NCBI GenBank assembly: GCA_004376385.1 | Contig: SOJY01000135.1 | Coordinates: 1 to 13,261 of the forward strand | Direction: 5' to 3' | DNA length: 13,261 bases | Origin: Candidatus Bathyarchaeum sp. | Lineage (GTDB): Archaea > Thermoproteota > Bathyarchaeia > Bathyarchaeales > Bathyarchaeaceae | Shown: positions 1 to 5,317 of the stretch, in pieces | Numbering within the stretch: the first letter of the stretch is position 1 | How the letters are laid out: every line of letters starts with the position of its first letter | Translations under genes and position numbers: made by a program | Notes under the pieces: generated by a model | Told to the model about the DNA's origin: nothing | Database searches by the model: none | What the model saw: the letters and a program-made list of their open reading frames with translations, nothing else

Positions 1-99
1 AGTTTTTGACTTGCCTGAACATCCTTCGCTTGTGCCCTTCCATGAACCAACGAAAAACCTGAAAGGAGCCCAGACATCCTGTTTCTTGTCTCTTTTCAT
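1..99 (-). CDS. Partial DUF1579/nitrobindin-like small beta-barrel protein (N-terminus)
   Basis: Thirty-three codons are visible before the window ends. The ATG at 99-97 is preceded in frame by a TGA at 108-106, so this start is the only upstream choice. Residues 11-20 read WAPFRFFVGS, followed by WKGTSEG. The FxFFVGSWxGxxEG pattern resembles the first strand of lipocalin-like or DUF1579-type beta-barrel proteins. From memory such proteins are about 130-170 residues, so most of the gene lies outside. A TATA-like element on the same strand at 157-147 sits at a reasonable distance upstream. The family call rests on one short motif and is tentative; that this is a true gene start is more secure. 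No function can be given. Confidence 0.55.
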   Translation of the reverse strand, partial: MKRDKKQDVWAPFRFFVGSWKGTSEGCSGKSKT

Positions 100-145
100 C
101 TTTTCTCAAAACCCCACTACGTCTGTTGAGCAACTTAACTTGGCA

Positions 146-157
146 TGTTTTATATCT
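146..157 (-). promoter_or_regulatory. TATA-box promoter for the partial gene at 99-1
   Basis: The minus strand reads GAGATATAAAACA here. The position predicts a transcription start near 120-130 and a leader of about 25-30 nt before the ATG at 99. It overlaps a start-less open frame that contains repeat copy 3. Confidence 0.4.
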
Positions 158-204
158 CTTGCTGCTTTGTTGCCTGCTGCGCGTATCTCCGTGCCATCGG
201 AATG

Positions 205-267
205 TATGCATGACTCTATTTTGAAGCTTCTTTCATTAACATCAGCATTATTTTCTCTGTAGGAGCT
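205..267 (-). repeat. Dispersed 63-bp repeat, diverged copy 3
   Basis: Read on the minus strand, this stretch aligns without gaps to the plus-strand repeat at 4952-5014, with 48 of 63 positions identical by hand count (37 of 45 in the right-hand part). In one frame it reads APTEKIMLMLMKEASK and then a TAG stop; copy 1 in the same frame reads GFTEELMLKLMEEPTK and then TAG. A second frame is also open through all three copies. Alternating purine-pyrimidine tracts flank it at 288-298 and 202-212, as in the other copies. The second open frame continues to a TGA at 108-106 with no start codon, so this may be the remains of a gene end. Confidence 0.6.
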
Positions 268-390
268 AACAAAAGTTAATGTTTATCTATGCACGCACCC
301 GATTACATACTCGTTGAACATATGGAATGCTGTAGAGTAAGTCAAGCGTTTCATAAAACAAACTTATGCATACAATTCTCGGCTTCACCC

Positions 391-707
391 TTATAGGATC
401 CTTTTCTCTTCTAGCCTCGTCCACCATTCAGGAATCCTTGCATCTTCAACCATATCCCAATAATCAAAGGGTTTTAGATCCAAGACTGGTGTGCCGTCAA
501 ATGCGTCCAGACCACGAACAGTTACAACATTGTCTTCAACTTCCAAGACCTCAACCAACGTAATCCCTATGGGATTTGGACGATATGGTGTCCTAGTTGC
601 AAAGACCCCTAGCAGAGGCGTGTCACTTCTACCTCTAGGATGAACTTTTATTCTCTTTCTTCTTTTGAAATTTCATGCATCCAAAATACAACAAATAAAT
701 GGGAAAT
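391..707 (-). pseudogene. trmO/TsaA-like tRNA m6t6A37 methyltransferase, 5'-truncated and frameshifted
   Basis: The minus strand encodes a protein tail with the TsaA/YaeB (TrmO) signature: VHPRG, GVFATRTPYRPNPIG, LDAFDGTPVLDLKPF, and a stop at 393-391. TrmO uses S-adenosylmethionine to methylate t6A37 in tRNA. Just upstream, in another frame, lies ISHLFVVFWMHEISKEER, which matches the family segment directly before VHPRG. Joining the two needs an indel around 648-660, for example one base lost in an AG-rich run; the upstream frame stops at TAA 650-648. About 40 N-terminal residues expected for the family are missing, because homology ends at 707, inside an alternating purine-pyrimidine tract (706-714). 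The frameshift could be a sequencing error, but the truncation could not be. Confidence 0.75.
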
Positions 708-764
708 GCATGCAAGTGTCAAATCTGTGGTGCACCAAAGGCAGAATTCTTCAAAGCAGCTTAG
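699..764 (+). pseudogene. C-terminal fragment of a rubredoxin/rubrerythrin-like protein
   Basis: From 711 the plus strand reads CKCQICGAPKAEFFKAA and then TAG (762-764). CxxCGAPKxxF is the second metal-binding knuckle of rubredoxin domains, which bind one iron through two CxxC pairs. The first CxxC and everything before it are absent. An in-frame ATG at 699 would give a 21-residue peptide, preceded by a TAA at 696-698, so no longer protein can be made. The fragment starts inside the purine-pyrimidine tract 706-714, exactly where the oppositely oriented trmO remnant is broken. A short CGCGCAT tract follows 4 nt after the stop. I read it as a gene tail, not a working gene. Confidence 0.55.
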
Positions 765-820
765 ACTTCGCGCATCCACACAGTAGTGAATCTTATGCGC
801 TCGGGGATGAGGGGAAGAAT

Positions 821-1384
821 TCACATCTTTCCTTTATTCTCTAAAAACCTCAAGATGATAGGTTCAACATCTTTTGGACTTGAAAGCACAGTGATATCCT
901 TCATACGTCTTAATCTCTCAGCATTTTCCACATCTACGTCGCGTATGCTAAGTGTAATTCTTTTCTTATTCGGCAACACACTCACGGCTTTTCCAGTTTT
1001 TTGATCTACGGGGAAGATGAAGACGGGCATCCTTACCTTCATTGCTTGTGCTACACAATTAGTTAGAAGAGAATCGGCTATTCCGTGGGCTATCTTTGCA
1101 GTGGTGTTGGCTGTAGCAGGGCATAAGAGCAGAAAATCGTACTTCCCAAGTTGAAGAGGGCCTATTAGAAAAGGGGTGTTAGGGGTGCTTTCGATGAATA
1201 CTTTGTCAAAGTTCTCTTTTATTGAGCCCCAGAGTTTGTACCATGTTACAACCATTTCTCCAGCTTTGGAAAGTATTATGTCGATATCCAAGTCGTATTT
1301 TCTCCGAAGAGTTTTCATTACTTTGATGCTTTCTGCTAGATGATCACCGCTCCCTGTTATCCCCCAAGCGATCTTTAAGGTCAT
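821..1384 (-). CDS. afpA: Archaeoflavoprotein AfpA-like FMN protein
   Basis: This 187-residue protein belongs to the flavoprotein family (PF02441-type Rossmann-like fold). It has an N-terminal GITGSG loop (residues 8-13), SKAGEMVVTWY (39-49), and the diagnostic segment CPATANTTAKIAHGIADSLL (88-107) that lines the FMN site in this fold. Archaeal members (AfpA) accept electrons from ferredoxin and are thought to pass them to other redox proteins in the cytoplasm. Its ATG overlaps the TGA of the upstream gene (ATGA, 4 bp), so the two are probably translated as one unit. The upstream partner is an iron-sulfur flavoprotein, consistent with an electron-transfer pair. No obvious terminator follows; a short TATGCGC tract lies about 20 nt past the stop. 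The family call is firm and the physiological acceptor is unknown. Confidence 0.8.
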   Translation of the reverse strand: MTLKIAWGITGSGDHLAESIKVMKTLRRKYDLDIDIILSKAGEMVVTWYKLWGSIKENFDKVFIESTPNTPFLIGPLQLGKYDFLLLCPATANTTAKIAHGIADSLLTNCVAQAMKVRMPVFIFPVDQKTGKAVSVLPNKKRITLSIRDVDVENAERLRRMKDITVLSSPKDVEPIILRFLENKGKM

Positions 1385-2019
1385 GTTCGATCTACTCTCT
1401 CCTTTAACTGGATTGTCAATTCAATTAATCTGTCAACTGTTCTGTAGACTGTACTGAGACCTTCGGCATCTTTTTGTGCACCGTCTTTTCCCAGATCACG
1501 TGACCAGACAGTACCCCCTAAATTTGCACCAAAGGGGCCGCCACTAGTAGGTATCATTTTGTTTGCCAGATAGAATGAGTGTATAGTTAATAGGGCAAGT
1601 TCTTGACCGCCGAGTCGGTCTCCACCCACCGCGACTCCTGCTCCAACTTTGTTTTTTAGGGCGTCCGGGTTTTTGGCGACCATTGCTCGGCATCGATCGA
1701 AAAGGGTCTTCAATTGCCCGCTCACTGTGCCGTTGTATACTGGGGTGCCTATGATGAAGGCGTCGGCTTTTTCCATTTTCTCATAGGCTTCAGTCATGTC
1801 ATCTTCGTGGATGCACCCTTTCTTTTCTCTTATACAATAGTCACAATGAATACAGAAGTTTACGTTCTTGTCTTTTAACGAAAAGTAATCGGTTTTTGTT
1901 TTTGACCCTCTTGTGGCGTACCCCAACGCTTCTTTAATCACAAACGCAGTAGATGCCTCCCGTGGACTGCCAGAAATACCTAGTAGATATACTGAATGGC
2001 GATTTGTCATGTTCTCCAC
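1381..2019 (-). CDS. isf: Iron-sulfur flavoprotein (ISF), NADPH-dependent FMN reductase fold
   Basis: The 212-residue product has a flavodoxin-like fold of the FMN_red family: GISGSPREAST (14-24) contacts the FMN phosphate and GTPVYNGTVSGQLKTLFDR (91-109) is the second flavin segment. Between them is a compact cysteine cluster, C56-x2-C59-x2-C62-x6-C69, the hallmark of methanogen-type ISF, where it binds one [4Fe-4S] cluster. ISF proteins take electrons from ferredoxin and have been linked to reduction of O2 or peroxide. The longest start is GTG at 2019, with AAAGGAT about 7 nt upstream; an in-frame ATG at 2010 with GGAG very close before it is an alternative that removes three residues. It is first in an operon with the afp gene, overlapping it by 4 bp. 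Confidence 0.85.
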   Translation of the reverse strand: MENMTNRHSVYLLGISGSPREASTAFVIKEALGYATRGSKTKTDYFSLKDKNVNFCIHCDYCIREKKGCIHEDDMTEAYEKMEKADAFIIGTPVYNGTVSGQLKTLFDRCRAMVAKNPDALKNKVGAGVAVGGDRLGGQELALLTIHSFYLANKMIPTSGGPFGANLGGTVWSRDLGKDGAQKDAEGLSTVYRTVDRLIELTIQLKERVDRT

Positions 2020-2058
2020 TGCTATCCTTTCTTAACAGCAGCAATATTTACGTATTGT

Positions 2059-2073
2059 TGCATGTGTGCACGT
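2059..2073. repeat. Alternating purine-pyrimidine tract (15 nt)
   Basis: TGCATGTGTGCACGT alternates without a break. It lies about 40 nt upstream of the isf start. Confidence 0.85.
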
Positions 2074-2236
2074 TCATATCACCTACAATAAAACTGCTGG
2101 TCTAAGTCTGTTGTTTAATTGAAAAATCAGACGAATCAGAATTCAGAGATAAGAGCAAAATGTTTGCTGTCTGGTTGGCCAAAAAAATTTTTGTTGGTTT
2201 GCCAACTATCTCAAATATAATCCAGTTCGAACAAAT

Positions 2237-2253
2237 CATGTATGCATACGCGT
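2237..2253. repeat. Alternating purine-pyrimidine tract (17 nt, longest in the window)
   Basis: CATGTATGCATACGCGT alternates without a break. It lies about 48 nt upstream of the DUF255 start, and with 2059-2073 it forms a roughly symmetric pair in the divergent promoter region. Confidence 0.85.
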
Positions 2254-2300
2254 CATTTTGCGCTGCGAACCCCAAACCGTTTTATTACTCGCTAACGATA

Positions 2301-4421
2301 ATGGAAACTTGGCGATTACCTCGGTGGAACACTGTGACAAAGTCGAATCGGCTAGCAAAAGAGAAAAGTCCGTATCTATTACAGCATGCCCAGAACCCAG
2401 TAGACTGGTATCCTTGGAGTGAAGAAGCCTTTAAGAAAGCAGAGAAGGAGGACAAGCCAATTTTCCTATCCATTGGCTACTCTACATGCCACTGGTGTCA
2501 CGTGATGGAAAAAGAATCTTTTGAAGATGAGGAAGCTGCAAAAATCTTGAACAAGAATTTTGTGTCCATAAAGGTTGACAGAGAAGAAAGACCCGACATC
2601 GACAAAGTCTATATGAAGACTTGCGTGTTGATGACTGGTAGCGGCGGATGGCCTCTTACAATAATAATGACGCCTCAAAAACAACCTTTCTTCGCAGGAA
2701 CATATTTACCAAAAAAAGGTAGAGCTGGGATGATAGGCCTTGTTGATCTGCTCAGAAATGTTGGGGAATTATGGGAAAGAGACAGAAGCAAGCTTATTTC
2801 CACAGCCGAAAGAGTAACAGAATATTTGGTTGGTTATGTGCGCGCAAAGCAGCGAGGAGAAGAGCTGACCGAGATAGTCTTTGACGAGGCCTTCATCAGA
2901 CTATTGGATAGCTTTGACAAAACCAATGCCGGATTTGGCACCAGCCCTAAGTTTCCATCCCCTCATAATCTCTTGTTTCTCCTTAGATATTGGAAGAGAA
3001 AAGGCAGGAGACAGGCACTGGAAATGGTCGAAAAAACCCTGCAAGAGATGAGGCTGGGTGGGGTTTTCGATCAAGTGGGCTTCGGGTTTCACAGATATTC
3101 TACTGATTCAATATGGCTTGTCCCACACTTTGAGAAAATGCTCTATGACCAAGCATTGATGGCCATTGCTTACATAGAGGCATATCAAGTCACAGGAAAA
3201 AAAGAGTATCAAAAGACGGCTGAAGAAATATTCGAATACATCTTGAGAGACATGACAGATCCTAAAGGCGGATTCTTTTCAGCAGAGGACGCTGACAGCG
3301 AAGGTCAAGAAGGCAAATTCTATCTGTGGACTGGAACAGAAATCAAGCAAATACTAGGAGAAAATGCTGATCTAATCGTTAGGGTGTTCAACATCTCAAA
3401 AGAAGGAAACTATTATGACATTAATCGAAGTGCAACGGGAAACAACATTCTACACTTGAAGAAGTCTTTGTGCGAACTATCCTTAGAACTGGACATAAAG
3501 TATGAAGAATTGGTCGCCATCTTGAGAAATGTTAGACTGAAGCTCTTTAAGATCAGGGAAAAAAGAACTCATCCTTTGAAAGACCGCAAAATCCTGACTG
3601 ATTGGAATGGTCTCATGATAGCTGCACTTGCGAAAGGAGCACAAGCATTCGACTCGATGAGATATGCAAAAGCTGCTGAGAGAGCGGCTGAGTTCATTCA
3701 TGAGAAACTGCAGAGGACTGATGGAAGGCTTATTCACAGGTATATGGATGGAGAAGCAACTATAGATGGCAATCTAGACGATTATGCATTTCTAGTTTTG
3801 GGCTTAATTGAGCTCTATGAAGCCACTTTTGAGACGAAGTATCTGGAGGAAGCATTGAGACTTCAACATGATATGATTAAGCACTTCTGGGACAAAGAGA
3901 ATGACGGCTTCTTTTTCACTTCAGATTACAGTGAGAAACTTCTAGTCCGTTACAAAGATTTCCGCGACGGGGCCATCCCTTCATGCAACTCTATAGCATT
4001 CCTAAATCTGATTAGACTTGCACGCATGACAGGGAAGGCTCATTATGAAGAAAAAGCTGCGACATTAGCAAAAGCTTTCTCGTCCCATGAAGAGGGCACT
4101 CCATCCCAGAACACCATGTTCTTGACGGCGCTAGACTTCTTTATTGGGCCAGCGTACGAGATTGCTATAGTAGGTGACCTGAATTCCAGAGAAACAGAAA
4201 ACATGCTACACGCCATAAGGACGAGGTTTGTCCCAAACAAAGTGATGTTGTTTAAGAAAGAAAATGACACAAGCCTTGAAAATCTTGCAGGCTTCACGAA
4301 GAACATGAAAACGATAGACAGTAAGACCACAGCCTACATTTGCCAAAACTTCGTTTGCAATAAACCAATGACAGACATAAATGAAGTTTTGAAAATACTT
4401 GTACACTCTAGCACTAGATAG
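2301..4421 (+). CDS. DUF255 thioredoxin-domain protein (YyaL/SSP411 family)
   Basis: With the ATG at 2301 the protein has 706 residues, normal for this family, and begins shortly before the conserved NRLAKEKSPYLLQHAQNPVD segment (about residues 16-35). The frame is open further upstream, to an ATG at 2160, but that stretch has no family similarity and contains the palindrome, the TATA-like site and a purine-pyrimidine tract, so I reject it. The N-terminal thioredoxin-like domain (Thioredox_DsbH type) carries the motif C63-H-W-C66, then VDREERPDID and GSGGWPLTIIMTP. The remaining two thirds resemble an alpha/alpha toroid of the glycosidase/epimerase type, with HFEKMLYDQA and AEDADSEGQEGKFY. 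Family members are cytoplasmic; the substrate is not established. The CHWC pair suggests redox or metal chemistry. A purine-pyrimidine tract (4444-4454) follows the stop by 22 nt. Confidence 0.9.
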   Translation: METWRLPRWNTVTKSNRLAKEKSPYLLQHAQNPVDWYPWSEEAFKKAEKEDKPIFLSIGYSTCHWCHVMEKESFEDEEAAKILNKNFVSIKVDREERPDIDKVYMKTCVLMTGSGGWPLTIIMTPQKQPFFAGTYLPKKGRAGMIGLVDLLRNVGELWERDRSKLISTAERVTEYLVGYVRAKQRGEELTEIVFDEAFIRLLDSFDKTNAGFGTSPKFPSPHNLLFLLRYWKRKGRRQALEMVEKTLQEMRLGGVFDQVGFGFHRYSTDSIWLVPHFEKMLYDQALMAIAYIEAYQVTGKKEYQKTAEEIFEYILRDMTDPKGGFFSAEDADSEGQEGKFYLWTGTEIKQILGENADLIVRVFNISKEGNYYDINRSATGNNILHLKKSLCELSLELDIKYEELVAILRNVRLKLFKIREKRTHPLKDRKILTDWNGLMIAALAKGAQAFDSMRYAKAAERAAEFIHEKLQRTDGRLIHRYMDGEATIDGNLDDYAFLVLGLIELYEATFETKYLEEALRLQHDMIKHFWDKENDGFFFTSDYSEKLLVRYKDFRDGAIPSCNSIAFLNLIRLARMTGKAHYEEKAATLAKAFSSHEEGTPSQNTMFLTALDFFIGPAYEIAIVGDLNSRETENMLHAIRTRFVPNKVMLFKKENDTSLENLAGFTKNMKTIDSKTTAYICQNFVCNKPMTDINEVLKILVHSSTR

Positions 4422-4443
4422 CGAGCACATTTGCGTAAAGAAA

Positions 4444-4494
4444 GCGCGTGCATAAGACGAAAGATTCTTAGCAATGTAAGATGTATGCGTGCGT
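4444..4494. repeat. Pair of alternating purine-pyrimidine tracts
   Basis: GCGCGTGCATA (4444-4454) and ATGTATGCGTGCGT (4481-4494) enclose 26 nt. The first follows the DUF255 stop; the second ends 2 nt before the ATG of the CoA-binding gene, where a ribosome binding site would be expected, and none is visible. The order GCGCG-type then ATG-type is the same as around repeat copies 1 and 2. Confidence 0.8.
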
Positions 4495-4496
4495 AG

Positions 4497-4940
4497 ATGT
4501 TGAAGTTGAATCAAAACAATTTGGAGGAAATCTTAACGACATGTAAGACCGTCGCTATTGTAGGGGTATCCCGGAACCCTTCGAAAGATAGCTATAGGGT
4601 AGCTGAATATTTGAAGAAACAGGCATTCTATATCGTGCCGATTAACCCCTTTGTTGATGAAGTTTTAGGTGAAAAGAGTTATGGAAGCCTGCTCGACATT
4701 CCAGCTGAAGTTCAGGAAACCATCAAGATTGTTGATGTTTTCAGACCCTCTGATGATGTCCCGTCAATAGTGGAGCAAGGCATTCAATTAAAGAAGCTTC
4801 ATGGTGTACTTAAAGTAGTGTGGATGCAGCTTGGAATAGTAAACGAGCAAGCAGCGGAGAAAGCAAGAAACGCAGGCTTGACTGTGGTTATGGATAAATG
4901 TATGATGCAAGAACACCAACACTTGTTTGGAAGCCAGTAG
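4497..4940 (+). CDS. CoA-binding domain protein (YccU-like Rossmann fold)
   Basis: This 147-residue protein is a single CoA-binding (succinyl-CoA synthetase alpha-type) Rossmann domain. Strand one and the nucleotide loop read VAIVGVSRNPSKDSYRVAEY (about 19-38). IVPINP, FRPSDDVPSIVEQ, VVWMQLGI and the C-terminal DKCMMQEHQHLFG all match the YccU/DUF-type family, whose members are about 140 residues. They bind CoA or a related nucleotide, and their cellular role is uncertain. The ATG at 4497 gives the expected N-terminus, but there is no clear Shine-Dalgarno sequence; instead a 14-nt purine-pyrimidine tract ends 2 nt before it. The gene stops with TAG, the usual stop in this window, and repeat copy 1 begins 12 nt later. 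Confidence 0.88.
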   Translation: MLKLNQNNLEEILTTCKTVAIVGVSRNPSKDSYRVAEYLKKQAFYIVPINPFVDEVLGEKSYGSLLDIPAEVQETIKIVDVFRPSDDVPSIVEQGIQLKKLHGVLKVVWMQLGIVNEQAAEKARNAGLTVVMDKCMMQEHQHLFGSQ

Positions 4941-4951
4941 CACGCGCAGGG

Positions 4952-5014
4952 AGGTTTTACGGAGGAGTTAATGTTGAAGCTAATGGAAGAACCTACAAAA
5001 TAGATGCATGCATA
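4952..5014 (+). repeat. Dispersed 62-63-bp repeat, copy 1
   Basis: Bases 4952-5013 match 12115-12176 at 59 of 62 positions; the three differences are all transitions. Reading GFTEELMLKLMEEPTK and then TAG (5001-5003), the two differences inside the coding part are synonymous (TTT/TTC and GAA/GAG), which favours this frame as a once-functional protein end. ACGGAGGAG in front of ATGTTGAAG also looks like a ribosome binding site. The copy starts 3 nt after the tract GCACGCGCA (4940-4948) and ends in ATGCATGCATA (5004-5014), directly after the stop. Beyond that, copies 1 and 2 share nothing visible. Confidence 0.8.
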
Positions 5015-5034
5015 AGTGGTTTAACATTGATCGT

Positions 5035-5070
5035 GGACGTTTCTTGTACAGTTAACATCATTTAACGTCC
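5035..5070. other. Inverted repeat (7-bp arms)
   Basis: GGACGTT (5035-5041) and AACGTCC (5064-5070) could form a stem with a 22-nt loop. It lies between two purine-pyrimidine tracts (5004-5014 and 5080-5090) and upstream of an eight-T run. It may be structural or an operator; the arms are short enough for chance to remain possible. Confidence 0.3.
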
Positions 5071-5100
5071 AAATCTCGAATGCATGTATGATAAACGATA

Positions 5101-5108
5101 TTTTTTTT
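5101..5108 (+). terminator. Possible T-run terminator
   Basis: Eight consecutive T residues lie 160 nt after the CoA-binding gene and about 210 nt before the lon start. Archaeal transcription can end at such runs without a hairpin. Apart from the repeat, the inverted repeat and the tracts, the rest of 5015-5247 holds nothing I can name. Confidence 0.35.
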
Positions 5109-5247
5109 CAATGAGTGATATTAGCCAATTGCCATAAATTCGCATGATGATACCGCCAAGGAGACTCATTCGGTCATTATTTCCCATCTTTTTGACCCCT
5201 CAGTTTTCGTGGACGCATAGTCATTTCTTCATCCGTATATCTTTCAT

Positions 5248-5262
5248 GAAAGCTTTTAAAAC
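5248..5262 (+). promoter_or_regulatory. BRE/TATA promoter of the Lon protease gene
   Basis: GAAAGCTTTTAAAAC combines a purine-rich BRE with a TATA box. It predicts a start of transcription near 5283-5288 and a leader of about 30 nt containing the ribosome binding site GAAGGTGGG (5304-5312) before the ATG at 5318. Confidence 0.6.
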
Positions 5263-5317
5263 TAAAGAAGGAACTATCTAAAATTATCAAAGCGTTTTGT
5301 GTTGAAGGTGGGTACAT

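Larger units (their letters stand above)
2020..2300. promoter_or_regulatory. Divergent promoter region between isf and the DUF255 gene
   Basis: This gap separates two divergent genes, so it must hold both promoters. A TATA-like AAATATAAT lies at 2213-2221 for the plus-strand gene. On the minus strand GTTTTATTG (near 2088-2096) and TAAATATTG (near 2043-2052) are candidates for isf; I cannot choose between them. A nested palindrome occupies 2174-2206, with outer arms GTTGGC/GCCAAC and inner arms CCAA...TTGG around an A7T5 core, just upstream of the plus-strand TATA element. Two long alternating purine-pyrimidine tracts (2059-2073 and 2237-2253) lie about 40-50 nt upstream of each start codon. 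Confidence 0.45.

Noticed and set aside
11..262. 83-codon plus-strand ORF at the left edge
   Set aside because: It has no motif and is antisense to the partial gene and repeat copy 3.
2160..2300. N-terminal extension of the DUF255 protein from the ATG at 2160
   Set aside because: The extra 47 residues have no family similarity and cover the palindrome, TATA-like element and tract.
4938..5003. Read-through of the CoA-binding gene TAG into repeat copy 1, which is in the same frame, as a sign of pyrrolysine decoding
   Set aside because: Most genes in the window end with TAG, the protein ends at the family's normal length, and copy 2 has no such gene in front of it.
5062..5187. 41-codon minus-strand ORF upstream of lon
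   Set aside because: It has an ATG and a coding-like stretch, but no recognisable motif, and it runs through a purine-pyrimidine tract and the inverted repeat.
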